Position numbers and translations under genes: made by a program. From positions 1 through 23,843 of the forward strand of contig DATBDM010000308.1 of the NCBI GenBank assembly GCA_036269915.1: 23,843 nucleotides of DNA, given 5' to 3'. The DNA is from DATBDM01 sp036269915 (GTDB lineage Bacteria > Actinomycetota > Thermoleophilia > Solirubrobacterales > Solirubrobacteraceae). Positions within the stretch are counted from its first letter, which is position 1. Each line of letters starts with the position of its first letter. The notes under the pieces are model-generated. The model saw nothing but the letters and a program-made list of their open reading frames with translations. It ran no database searches and was not told the DNA's origin. Positions 14,213 to 21,292 of this stretch are shown here, piece after piece.

Positions 14213-15319
14213 ATGGACTGGGAATCCGAGGGGCTGCTGGAGGGCGTCGAGGGCGCGGAGGCCCGGGCGGCGCGGCTGAAGCTCCTCGACGAGCTGCACG
14301 AGGAGGGCGTGTCGCTCGACCAGCTGCGTGCCGCGGTGGACGAGGACCGGCTCGCGCTGCTGCCCGTCGAGCGCATCCTCACCTCCGAGCCGCGCTACAG
14401 CGCGCGTGAGCTGGTCGAGAAGGCGGAGCTGCCGCTCGAGTTCTTCCAGGCCACGCGCCGCGCGCTCGGCCTCACGACCCCCGACCCCGACGTCATCGCC
14501 TACGGGGACGAGGACCTCGAGGCCGCCAAGCTCGGCAGCCGCTACCGCGAGGCCTTCCCCGAGGACGAGTCGATCGAGGTCACCCGCATCCTCGGCCAGG
14601 GCCTGGCCCGCTACGCCGAGGCGACCCGCACGATGGCCGCGCGCGCCTTCCTCGAGCCCGGCATCGACGAGCACGACCTCGCCCGCCGCTACGAGACCGT
14701 CGGGCGCGAGCTGCTGCCGCTCGTCGGCCCGTGGATGGAGCACGTCTTCCGCCTGCACCTGCTGCAGGGGCTCCGCGAGGACGCCGTCACGCGCGAGCAG
14801 CTCGCGTCCGGGCGCCTCGACGACACCCAGGACACCGCGGTCGCCTTCGCCGACCTCGTCGGCTTCACGAGCCTGGGGGAGAGCGCGCCGATCGAGGAGC
14901 TCTCGGGCGTCGCGGGGCGCCTGGGCGAGCTGACCGGCGACCTCGTCGAGCCGCCCGTCCGCTTCGTCAAGCAGATCGGCGACGCCGTGATGCTCGTCTC
15001 GCCCGACGCGCAGCGGATGGTGGACACCGTCGTCCGGCTGGTCGACGCGACCTGCGACGACGACGACTTCCCCCCGCTGCGCGCCGGCATCGCCTTCGGC
15101 CCGGCCGTCAACCGCTGGGGCGACTGGTACGGCACACCGGTCAACCTCGCGAGCCGGCTGACCGCCCGCGCCCGCCCGGCCTCGGTGCTCGCCACGGGCG
15201 AGGTGCGCGAGCGCGCCGGCGACGGCTGGATCTGGTCCGCGGCCGGTGCGAAGAGGATCAAGGGCCTCTCGGCGCCGGTGAAGACCTTCAGGGTCCGCCG
15301 CGAGGAACCCGCCGGGTGA
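14213..15319 (+). CDS. Class III adenylate cyclase with N-terminal regulatory domain
   Basis: 368 residues. Residues about 15-190 are a helical regulatory domain of the type seen in mycobacterial Rv1264, which is autoinhibitory and pH-responsive. Residues about 205-360 are the cyclase homology domain with a full catalytic set: metal-binding Asp214 (FADLVGFTS) and Asp257, adenine-selecting Lys253 (FVKQIGD) and Asp304 (RWGDWYGTPV), and transition-state Asn311 and Arg315 (VNLASRL). It should make cAMP from ATP as a homodimer; no membrane segment is seen. The ATG at 14213 is the first Met fitting the domain. The pentapeptide gene overlaps its stop by GTGA. Confidence 0.88.
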   Translation: MDWESEGLLEGVEGAEARAARLKLLDELHEEGVSLDQLRAAVDEDRLALLPVERILTSEPRYSARELVEKAELPLEFFQATRRALGLTTPDPDVIAYGDEDLEAAKLGSRYREAFPEDESIEVTRILGQGLARYAEATRTMAARAFLEPGIDEHDLARRYETVGRELLPLVGPWMEHVFRLHLLQGLREDAVTREQLASGRLDDTQDTAVAFADLVGFTSLGESAPIEELSGVAGRLGELTGDLVEPPVRFVKQIGDAVMLVSPDAQRMVDTVVRLVDATCDDDDFPPLRAGIAFGPAVNRWGDWYGTPVNLASRLTARARPASVLATGEVRERAGDGWIWSAAGAKRIKGLSAPVKTFRVRREEPAG

Positions 15320-15918
15320 GCGTCGCGAAGGAGCCGTTCGTCGCGCGCCTGGATCCCGACGTGCAGCCACGCGAGGTCGACGACCACGAGCTCGCGTTCG
15401 GGCTCGAGGACACGCTGCTGCGCGACCAGCGGGTCGGCACGGAGCCGCTGAAGCGCTTCTCGCTGCTCGACTGCCGGCTCGAGCGCTGCGACCTCGCCGG
15501 TCTCCAGGCGCGCGAGGCGTCGTGGGTGCGGGTCGTGGTGACCGGCAGCCGGCTCACCGGCGCCGACCTCGCCGGCGGGCGCCTGCAGGACGTCACGTTC
15601 CGCGACTGCCGCATGGACCTCGCCTCGTTCGCCGGCGCCCGGATGGAGCGGGTGAGCTTCGAGCGCTGCGACCTGCGCGAGTCAGACCTGGGCGAGGCGC
15701 GCCTGCACGACGTCCGGCTCGCCGGCTGCGACCTCACGAGCGCGTACGTCGCCGACGCCAGCTGCTCGCGCACCGAGCTGCGCGACGGCACCTACGAGGA
15801 CCTTCGCGGGATCGGCGGTCTCAAGGGCTGCTCGCTCGCGTGGCCCGACCTGATGGCGCTCGCCCCGGCGCTGGCCGCTCAGGCGGGCATGCGGCTGATC
15901 ACGGATTCGGACGCGTGA
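15316..15918 (+). CDS. Pentapeptide-repeat protein
   Basis: 200 residues. From about 48 to 155 it shows five-residue periodicity with central Leu/Phe/Met and small residues at -2 (CDLAG, ADLAG, ASFAG, SDLGE, CDLTS), which folds as a right-handed square beta-helix. Cys recurs at turn positions (LDCRLERCD, FRDCRMD, FERCD, LAGCD). Such proteins can mimic DNA or act as scaffolds; no function can be set here. GTG 15316 overlaps the cyclase stop as GTGA, with GAGG ten bases upstream, so its expression is tied to the cyclase. Its end overlaps the convergent VWA gene by 20 bases. Confidence 0.85.
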   Translation: MSVAKEPFVARLDPDVQPREVDDHELAFGLEDTLLRDQRVGTEPLKRFSLLDCRLERCDLAGLQAREASWVRVVVTGSRLTGADLAGGRLQDVTFRDCRMDLASFAGARMERVSFERCDLRESDLGEARLHDVRLAGCDLTSAYVADASCSRTELRDGTYEDLRGIGGLKGCSLAWPDLMALAPALAAQAGMRLITDSDA

Positions 15919-17299
15919 GCGCCTTCACGAAGTCCTCGAGCTGCTTGGTGGTCCAGCACTCGTGGGCCTCGCAGAACGCGGCGTAGGCGTCGATCACCGA
16001 GTCGCCGTAGTTCCAGTACAGCCGCGGCTCGGGATTGAGCCAGAAGGTCCGCCCGGCGCGGGCGGCGATGCGGGCGAAGACGTCCGCGCGCGGATCGCGG
16101 CCGTTCGTGCGCGCGTCTCCGAGCACGATCACCGTCGCGCGCGGGTGCAGGTCGTCCTCGACGAGCTCGAGGAACTCGCGCCACACGCGGCCGTAGTCCG
16201 TGTAGCCCGAGACGTCGGCGACGCCGGCGTCCTTGGAGATCGCGTCGGACACCGCCGAGAAGCGGCGCTCGCGCGCGAAGACGTCGGTCACCTCGGAGAT
16301 CCGCTCGACGAACACGAACGAGCGCATCTTGCGGAACGTGTCGTGCAGCGCGTGCATCACCGAGAGGAAGAACACCGAGGCCGAGGTGACGCTCGTCGAG
16401 ACGTCGCAGAGCACGTAGAGCTCGGGGCGGCGCGGGCGCTGTGGGCGGAACTTCAGCTCGACGGGGACGCCGCCGGTCTGCAGCGAGGCGCGCATCGTGC
16501 GGCGAACGTCGACGTGCGCGCGCCGGCGCCGGCCCTTGATCTCGTGACCCTGCGTCGCGAGCCGCCGCTTGAGCTGGGCGACGACGCGATGGACGGCGGC
16601 GAGGTCCTGCAGCGGCCCGCTCGGGAGCGCCCGGTCGAGCTCGTTGAGCGGGCGCGCGGGCGGCAGCTGCTGGGTGCGCTCGATCTGGCCGCGCTCGAGC
16701 TCGCGGCGCAGGAACTGCTCGAAGGCGCGGATCTGGTCGCGGGTGAGCGGCGGCTCCGGCGGCTCGCCCGGCTGGTCCTCGCGCACCGGAGTGCCCGGCT
16801 CCGAGCGCAGGCCGAGCGCGCGGCGGATGCGCTGGACGTCGACGCCGAGCACCCCGGAGCCCTCGCCGCGGCGCCCGAGCGCGGCGATCGCCAGGCGGGC
16901 GAGATCGCGCATCGCGGCCTCGTCACCGGAGCGGATCGCGCGCAGGACCTGCTCGCGCAGGTTGTCGAGGTCGATGCGCTGCCCCTCGGCGGCGGCGTCC
17001 GCATCGCCCTCGGCGTCCTCGCCGCCCGTGCCCTCGCGGACCCCGCGGCGCAGCGCGCCCTCCTCGGCGGCGCGGAAGAAGTGGCGGTCGAAGACGAGGT
17101 CGAAGACGCGCCGGTCCTCGGGCGACTTGGCCAGTGTCGCCGCGAGCGCCGCCCGGAACGACGACTGCTGCGTCCACGGCACGGCGGCGAGCGCGCCGAA
17201 CGCGTCGTTGAGCTCGGAGGTGCCGATCGCGACGCCCTCGGCGCGCAGGGCCTCGCCGAACTCGACGACCCGCGCGTCGAAGCCGGGCTGCGGGCTCAC
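15899..17299 (-). CDS. VWA domain protein, CoxE-like partner of MoxR
   Basis: 466 residues. The C-terminal part (about 290-460) is a von Willebrand A domain with the MIDAS motif Asp299-x-Ser301-x-Ser303 (CDVSTSVT), a Thr in SGYTDYG and an Asp in VLGDARTNG, so metal binding should be intact. The N-terminal 90 residues (FGEALRAEGVAIGTSEL, SFRAALAATLAKS) follow CoxE-type proteins, and a charged, Gly/Glu/Ala-rich linker follows. It probably works with the upstream MoxR ATPase as a chaperone-like pair that inserts metals or remodels a target; the target is not evident. GTG 17299 overlaps the ATPase stop as GTGA. Confidence 0.85.
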   Translation of the reverse strand: MSPQPGFDARVVEFGEALRAEGVAIGTSELNDAFGALAAVPWTQQSSFRAALAATLAKSPEDRRVFDLVFDRHFFRAAEEGALRRGVREGTGGEDAEGDADAAAEGQRIDLDNLREQVLRAIRSGDEAAMRDLARLAIAALGRRGEGSGVLGVDVQRIRRALGLRSEPGTPVREDQPGEPPEPPLTRDQIRAFEQFLRRELERGQIERTQQLPPARPLNELDRALPSGPLQDLAAVHRVVAQLKRRLATQGHEIKGRRRRAHVDVRRTMRASLQTGGVPVELKFRPQRPRRPELYVLCDVSTSVTSASVFFLSVMHALHDTFRKMRSFVFVERISEVTDVFARERRFSAVSDAISKDAGVADVSGYTDYGRVWREFLELVEDDLHPRATVIVLGDARTNGRDPRADVFARIAARAGRTFWLNPEPRLYWNYGDSVIDAYAAFCEAHECWTTKQLEDFVKALTRPNP

Positions 17300-18228
17300 C
17301 GCAGGCCGGCGGGCGTCTTCGCGAGCTTGACGCCGACCCGCTCGGCGACCGTGTCGAGGTCCGTGCGGTGCTTGACGATGATCGACATCGTCTGGGCGAA
17401 CACCTCGGGGGTGAGGTCGTCGGCGCCGAGCAGCAGCAGCGCGCGCGCCCAGTCGATCGACTCCGCGATCGACGGCGGCTTCTTGAGGTCGAGCTCGCGC
17501 ACCATCCCGATCACCTCGACGAGCCGTGCCGCGACGGCCTCCGGGAGCTCGGGCGCGTGCATGCGCACGATCTCGAGCTCCTGGTCGGTCGGCGGGTAGT
17601 CGAGCCACAGGTACAGGCAGCGGCGCTTGAGCGCCTCGGTGAGCTCGCGCGTGTTGTTGGAGGTGAGCACCACGACGGGGTGCGTGCGCGCCTCGACGCG
17701 GCCGAGCTCGGGGATCGTGATCTGGAAGTCCGAGAGCAGCTCGAGCAGCATCGCCTCGAACTCCTGGTCGGTCTTGTCGATCTCGTCGATCAGCAGCACG
17801 ACGGGATCCTCGGAGGCGATCGCGCGCATCAGCGGGCGGGCGAGCAGGAACTCGTCGCCGAAGATGTCGTCGTGGACCGCGTCCCAGGCGGTGCCACTGC
17901 CTCGCGCTTCGCGCTCATCGCCGCTTGCGCTAGCCCCGGCCTGGATGCGCAGCAGCTGCTTGCGGTAGTTCCACTCGTACAGCGCCTTGGCCTCGTCGAG
18001 GCCCTCGTAGCACTGCAGGCGCACGAGCTCGCGGCCGAGGTAGCGCGAGAGCGCCTTGGCGAGCTCGGTCTTGCCGACGCCGGCCGGACCCTCGACCAGC
18101 ACGGGCTTCCCGAGGCGGGTGGCGAGGTAGGAGACCAGGGCGGTGGATTCACCCGGCAGGTAGCCCGCCGACCGCAGGCCCGCCGCGACCTCGTCGACGG
18201 ACCCGGGCTCTGCGGTCGGCGCGCTCAT
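17296..18228 (-). CDS. MoxR family AAA+ ATPase
   Basis: 310 residues. Walker A GPAGVGKT (47-54), Walker B LLIDEID with Asp148 and Glu149, sensor 1 in VLTSNNT, and the MoxR marks YEGLDEAKALYEWNYRKQLLRIQ and GDEFLLARPLMRAI. The sensor 2 region is PPSIAESIDWARALL. It drives ATP-dependent remodelling together with the VWA protein. An odd Ala/Ser/Gly/Glu/Arg-rich run (about 98-113) sits between LLRIQ and AWDAVHDDIF, where close relatives usually have only a few residues; its DNA contains two near-identical short units. ATG 18228 has a TAGACT box ending eight bases upstream (18242-18237), so the message may be leaderless. Confidence 0.9.
   Translation of the reverse strand: MSAPTAEPGSVDEVAAGLRSAGYLPGESTALVSYLATRLGKPVLVEGPAGVGKTELAKALSRYLGRELVRLQCYEGLDEAKALYEWNYRKQLLRIQAGASASGDEREARGSGTAWDAVHDDIFGDEFLLARPLMRAIASEDPVVLLIDEIDKTDQEFEAMLLELLSDFQITIPELGRVEARTHPVVVLTSNNTRELTEALKRRCLYLWLDYPPTDQELEIVRMHAPELPEAVAARLVEVIGMVRELDLKKPPSIAESIDWARALLLLGADDLTPEVFAQTMSIIVKHRTDLDTVAERVGVKLAKTPAGLR
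17919..17947 (-). repeat. Short repeated palindromic insert inside the MoxR gene
   Basis: The stretch reads on the plus strand as two near copies, CGCTTCGCGCT and CGCTTGCGCT, separated by CATCGC, with a GCGC-GAA-GCGC dyad at its edge. It encodes the ASGDEREARG run on the minus strand and keeps the frame open. It looks like a small inserted element rather than part of the ancestral fold; this is inferred from the protein pattern alone. Confidence 0.4.
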
Positions 18229-18236
18229 GACGAGTG

Positions 18237-18242
18237 AGTCTA
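18237..18242 (-). promoter_or_regulatory. Leaderless -10 box of the MoxR/VWA operon
   Basis: TAGACT on the minus strand ends eight bases before ATG 18228. No Shine-Dalgarno is seen before that ATG. The opposite-strand gene begins only 32 bases away. Confidence 0.4.
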
Positions 18243-18260
18243 GGAACAGGACCGTCTGCG

Positions 18261-18449
18261 ATGCTCGCCGCCGTGCTCGCGGCCGCCGAACCCTCGCCCG
18301 TCCCGCTGCTGATCCTGATCGGCCTCGGGTTCTTCGTGGGCGTGACCGGCCACATCCTGCACAGCAAGCCGACGATCGCGACCGGGATCGGCCTGATCTT
18401 CCTCGGCTCGTTCGCGCTGCCGCTGCTGCTCTACCTCAGCGACCGCTGA
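18261..18449 (+). CDS. Two-helix small membrane protein
   Basis: 62 residues, almost entirely two membrane helices: PVPLLILIGLGFFVGVTGHIL and ATGIGLIFLGSFALPLLLYL, joined by a short HSKPTI turn. No family can be named. ATG 18261 is preferred, with AGGA nine bases upstream; GTG 18234 would add nine residues and sits against the divergent MoxR start. The stop overlaps the convergent TetR gene by 14 bases. Confidence 0.65.
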   Translation: MLAAVLAAAEPSPVPLLILIGLGFFVGVTGHILHSKPTIATGIGLIFLGSFALPLLLYLSDR

Positions 18450-19089
18450 GTACGCGCGCGGCCAGGCAGCGGTAGGCGTCGCAGAGCTCCTCGATCGAGC
18501 GCCCGCGCCCGCGGCGCTGGTAGGCGAAGAAGTCCGCGGCCAGCGGCGTCAGCAGGACGTCGGCGGTGTAGTCGGCGTCGACGTCGGAGTCGCCGAGCGC
18601 CTCGCGGACGAGCAGCGACACGTGCGTGCGGTAGAGCTGGAACGGGCCCTTGGCGAAGCGCACGCCCAGGCCGAGCTCGGAGGCGAGCAGCAGGTCGAGG
18701 TGGCTCTCGAGGAAGGCCATGTAGGCCTCGCCGAAGGCGATGATCCGGTCGAGCGGCGGCGCGCCGGGGCCGAGCGGTGACGGACCGCGGATCAGCGCGT
18801 CCTGCAGCGGGCTCTCGTCGTCGCCGAGGATCGTCCCCACCAGGCCCGACTTGTCGCCGAAGGCGCGGAAGATCGTGCCCTTGCCCACGCCGGCCTCGGC
18901 CGCGATCAGGTCCATCGAGACCTGCTGCGGCCCGCGCTCCGCGAACAGGCGCCGCGCGGTGCAGAGCACGCGCTCGTGGTTGCGCTGCGCGTCGGCGCGA
19001 CGGCGCGGAGCCTGGCCGGCGACGGGCAGGTCGCCCTCCGGCGCAAGCATCCCGAGCTCGATCGGGGCGGGTTCGTGGTGGGTCTCCAC
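18436..19089 (-). CDS. TetR family transcriptional regulator
   Basis: 217 residues. A long charged leader (about 1-35) precedes the DNA-binding domain: RVLCTARRLFAERG and VSMDLIAAEAGVGKGTIFRAFGDKSGLV, the usual TetR helix-turn-helix. The rest is a helical ligand-binding and dimer domain; the ligand is unknown. GTG 19089 is chosen because TACCCT (19103-19098, minus strand) ends eight bases upstream, suggesting a leaderless message; an internal ATG at MLAPEGDL is possible. Two matching palindromes in the intergenic region, one inside its own promoter, imply autoregulation and control of the divergent YceI gene. Confidence 0.88.
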   Translation of the reverse strand: METHHEPAPIELGMLAPEGDLPVAGQAPRRRADAQRNHERVLCTARRLFAERGPQQVSMDLIAAEAGVGKGTIFRAFGDKSGLVGTILGDDESPLQDALIRGPSPLGPGAPPLDRIIAFGEAYMAFLESHLDLLLASELGLGVRFAKGPFQLYRTHVSLLVREALGDSDVDADYTADVLLTPLAADFFAYQRRGRGRSIEELCDAYRCLAARVLSGR

Positions 19090-19097
19090 GCCCCATA

Positions 19098-19103
19098 GGG
19101 TAG
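19098..19103 (-). promoter_or_regulatory. Leaderless -10 box of the TetR gene
   Basis: TACCCT on the minus strand ends eight bases before GTG 19089. Operator 1 lies immediately upstream, between this box and the expected -35 region, so binding there should block the TetR gene as well. Confidence 0.45.
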
Positions 19104-19104
19104 C

Positions 19105-19125
19105 AAGTGGACCACGGTCCGCATA
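19105..19125. promoter_or_regulatory. TetR operator 1
   Basis: Palindrome GGACC-AC-GGTCC with flanks AAGT and GCATA. It overlaps the likely -35 box of the yceI promoter and lies between the -35 and -10 of the TetR promoter. Operator 2 matches it at most positions (AA..GGAC...GGTCCGCA), which supports binding by the adjacent TetR protein. Confidence 0.65.
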
Positions 19126-19137
19126 GCGTGCTACAGT
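19108..19137 (+). promoter_or_regulatory. Promoter of the yceI-FMN reductase unit
   Basis: TGGACC (19108-19113) as -35, an 18-base spacer and TACAGT (19132-19137) as -10. Transcription would start near 19144, giving a leader of about 54 bases that carries operator 2 and a strong AGGAGG. Confidence 0.5.
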
Positions 19138-19150
19138 GCCTCTCAGCACC

Positions 19151-19171
19151 AAACGGACTCCGGTCCGCAAG
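19151..19171. promoter_or_regulatory. TetR operator 2
   Basis: Palindrome CGGAC-TCCG-GTCCG, a close match to operator 1, 46 bases away centre to centre. It lies downstream of the predicted yceI transcript start, where a bound regulator would act as a roadblock. Confidence 0.6.
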
Positions 19172-19180
19172 TCAATCTTC

Positions 19181-19186
19181 AGGAGG
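19181..19186 (+). promoter_or_regulatory. Strong Shine-Dalgarno of yceI
   Basis: AGGAGG, the full consensus, lies 11 bases before ATG 19198. It stands out because many genes of this window lack any Shine-Dalgarno. Confidence 0.8.
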
Positions 19187-19197
19187 GAACACCCACC

Positions 19198-19752
19198 ATG
19201 ACCGCTATCGACGCTGCTGCCACCACCATCCCCGCCGGCACCTACAAGGACGATGGCGTCCACTCCGCCGCGACCTTCGCCGTCAAGCACATGGTCGTCT
19301 CGACCTACCGCGGCCGCTTCGAGGACTTCACCGCCGAGCTCGTCGTCGACGACGCCGGCAACGCCGTCCTCAACGGGGTCGTCAAGGCCGACACGATCGT
19401 CGTCAAGGACGAGAACCTGGCCGCGCATCTCAAGTCGCCCGAGTTCTTCGACACCGAGACCTACTCCGAGATCAAGTTCGAGTCGCTGAAGGTCGTCCGC
19501 AACGGCGACGACGTGACCGTCGAGGGCAACCTCACGATCAAGGGCAACACGCACCCCGTCACCGGCACCGGCACGATCACCGGCCCGGCCGAGGACCCCT
19601 TCGGCAACACGAAGCTCGGCCTCTCGCTCGAGACCACGATCGACCGCACCAAGTACGGCCTCAACTGGAACGCCCCGCTGCCCAAGGGTGGCTTCGCGCT
19701 CTCCGACGACGTCAAGCTGACGGTCGAGCTCGAGCTCGCCAAGGTCGCGTAG
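19198..19752 (+). CDS. YceI family lipid-binding protein
   Basis: 184 residues. Family features: GTYKDDGVHSAATFAVKHM, then VVSTYRGRFEDFTAEL near the N-terminus, FFDTETYSEIKFES in the middle and LTIKGNTHPVT. The fold is a lipocalin-like beta-barrel that binds polyisoprenoids or other lipids. No signal peptide is seen, so this member is probably cytoplasmic, as in many actinobacteria. It is likely controlled by the divergent TetR regulator through the two operators, and leads a short operon with the FMN reductase five bases after its stop. Confidence 0.92.
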   Translation: MTAIDAAATTIPAGTYKDDGVHSAATFAVKHMVVSTYRGRFEDFTAELVVDDAGNAVLNGVVKADTIVVKDENLAAHLKSPEFFDTETYSEIKFESLKVVRNGDDVTVEGNLTIKGNTHPVTGTGTITGPAEDPFGNTKLGLSLETTIDRTKYGLNWNAPLPKGGFALSDDVKLTVELELAKVA

Positions 19753-19757
19753 CCGCG

Positions 19758-20321
19758 ATGCGAGTCCTCGGCATCTCCGGCTCGCTGCGCCGGGACTCGT
19801 ACAACTCCCTGCTCCTCCGGACGGCCGCTGAGCTGCTGCCGTCCGGGGCGGAGTTGGAGGTGTACGACGGCCTCAAGGCCATCCCGCCGTACGACGCCGA
19901 CGACGAGCACGACGTCACCGAGGCGGTGCGCGAGCTTCGCGAGGCGATCGCCGAGGCCGACGCGGTGCTCGTGGCCACCCCCGAGTACAACGCGTCCATC
20001 CCGGGCGTCCTCAAGAACGCGCTCGACTGGGTGTCCCGCCCGCATGCGACCAACTCGCTGCGCGGCAAGCCGACCGCCGTGGTCGGCGCCTCGACCGGCA
20101 TGTTCGGCGGCGTCTGGGCGCAGGCCGAGACGCGCAAGATCCTGCAGACGATCGGCGCCCGCGTCGTCGATCGCGAGCTCCCCGTCTCCGAGGCCGACGA
20201 GCGCTTCGACGCCGACGGCCGGCTCGACGACGACGACCTCCGCGAGGTCTACGCCGAGATCCTCGCCGAGCTGGCGGAGACGGTGGAGGTCCGCCGCGCC
20301 GCGCTGGCACAGCAGGGCTAG
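19758..20321 (+). CDS. NADPH-dependent FMN reductase (flavodoxin-like)
   Basis: 187 residues. The flavin phosphate loop is GISGSLRRDSYN (5-16) and the second family motif is PEYNASIPGVLKNALDWVSRP. ASTGMFGG follows in the middle. Members reduce FMN, quinones, azo dyes or chromate with NAD(P)H; the physiological substrate is unclear. ATG 19758 follows the YceI stop by five bases, so the two are probably one transcript under TetR control, perhaps for redox or lipophilic-compound stress. Confidence 0.88.
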   Translation: MRVLGISGSLRRDSYNSLLLRTAAELLPSGAELEVYDGLKAIPPYDADDEHDVTEAVRELREAIAEADAVLVATPEYNASIPGVLKNALDWVSRPHATNSLRGKPTAVVGASTGMFGGVWAQAETRKILQTIGARVVDRELPVSEADERFDADGRLDDDDLREVYAEILAELAETVEVRRAALAQQG

Positions 20322-20358
20322 GCCGCTTCCGATTCACCGGCGTCCGTGGTGGCGCGGG

Positions 20359-20382
20359 CGAACGTCAACCCCGGCTGGGTGG
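20359..20382. repeat. 24-bp interspersed intergenic repeat, copy 2
   Basis: The same unit as at 2141-2164 with one base changed (CGAACGTCAACCCC-G-GCTGGGTGG). It begins 37 bases after the FMN reductase stop and adjoins the palindromic array. Confidence 0.7.
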
Positions 20383-20384
20383 CG

Positions 20385-20488
20385 GTTTCGCCGGTCGCAT
20401 CGTGCCCGTCGCGACGCGTCCGGCGAAACGTGTCCCAGGGACGTGTTTCGCCGGACGTATCGCCCTCCGCCCACGCGTCCGGCGAAAC
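20385..20488. repeat. Array of four alternating inverted 13-bp units
   Basis: GTTTCGCCGGWCG (20385-20397 with T at W, and 20445-20457 with A) alternates with its reverse complement CGTCCGGCGAAAC (20417-20429 and 20476-20488). Units start every 28-32 bases. The pattern resembles REP/BIME-type palindromic elements. The rest of the gene-free stretch 20322-20541 holds only the 24-bp repeat and nothing else recognised. Confidence 0.8.
20417..20457. terminator. Long hairpin, possible bidirectional terminator
   Basis: The 13-base arms pair perfectly. Inside them GTG/CGT (two G-U pairs) and TCCC/GGGA extend the stem to about 20 pairs around a single central A at 20437. It lies between convergent genes, where it could stop transcripts from both sides, though it has no T-run. 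Confidence 0.55.
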
Positions 20489-20541
20489 TCGTGCGACGCC
20501 TCGGGCTTCCTCTCGATGCGGGTTTGAACGAACCGGCCCGG

Positions 20542-21261
20542 CTAGAACAGACGATCCGGGGCCGGCGGCTCGCCGGCTCCGTTCCGGCGGCGCGGCGGGC
20601 GGGAGTCGCCCAGGCGCTCCGTGGGCGCGTCCGGCGGCTGCGGCGCGTCGCGCCGCGGCTCGTCCGGCGGGTCGCCCTCCCACGTCGGGCGGTCGCCCAG
20701 CACCTCGGTGACGGCGCCCGGGTCGCGCGGACGCCGGTCCGGGCGCGATGTCGAGCGCCGGCGTGCCGGGCGCTCGAAGTCGAAGTCGTCGGCGGCCGGG
20801 TTCGGCGGCTCGGGCCGGTGCGCCGCGCGCACGCGCGCACCCGCGACGATCAGCGCACCCGCGGCGAGCATCGCGCCGAAGATGCCCCACTGGATGCCGA
20901 TCGTGGCGCTCGGGCCGGCGGCGTCGGGCTTGTCGAACAGCCGCCAGACGAGCAGGAGCAGCGCCCACGCGCCCGCCGCGGTGATCACGGCGCCGTCGCC
21001 GCCCGGCAGGTGGAACGCGCGCTGGTTCGTCCGCGCCCACACCAGGAACAGCACGCCCGCCGCCACCAGCAGCACCGCGGCCTCGATGAACGAGAAGACC
21101 CCGAACGCCGTCAGGTTGACCTGGGTGAACTCGTGCGCGCCCGGCGGGACGAACGACTTCTGGTACCACGGCAGGATCATCGTCACCACGAGCGCAGCCG
21201 CGGCGATGCCCGCGTTGCGCAGTTCGGGCGGCGTCGCCTTCAGGCGCTCGGCGAGCGACAT
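20542..21261 (-). CDS. Four-helix membrane protein with disordered C-tail
   Basis: 239 residues. Four membrane helices at about 17-32, 50-74, 87-107 and 120-144 (ending AGALIVAGARV) precede a roughly 95-residue tail rich in Pro, Arg, Asp and Glu (RPDRRPRDPGAV, GDPPDEPRRDAPQPP). The helical part resembles unnamed actinobacterial membrane proteins; no function can be set. GGGAG sits a few bases before ATG 21261. It is the last gene of the minus-strand run that begins with the epimerase-like gene. Confidence 0.7.
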   Translation of the reverse strand: MSLAERLKATPPELRNAGIAAAALVVTMILPWYQKSFVPPGAHEFTQVNLTAFGVFSFIEAAVLLVAAGVLFLVWARTNQRAFHLPGGDGAVITAAGAWALLLLVWRLFDKPDAAGPSATIGIQWGIFGAMLAAGALIVAGARVRAAHRPEPPNPAADDFDFERPARRRSTSRPDRRPRDPGAVTEVLGDRPTWEGDPPDEPRRDAPQPPDAPTERLGDSRPPRRRNGAGEPPAPDRLF

Positions 21262-21292
21262 GGCTCCCAGTCTGCCAGAGCCAACCCCGGAA

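Noticed and set aside
20385..20488. CRISPR array
   Set aside because: The units are only 13 bases, alternate in orientation and number four, and no cas gene is present; a REP-like element fits better.
20346..20711. Plus-strand frame of 121 codons over the repeat array
   Set aside because: It is built from the palindromic repeats and from antisense of the membrane-protein tail, so it is an accidental frame.
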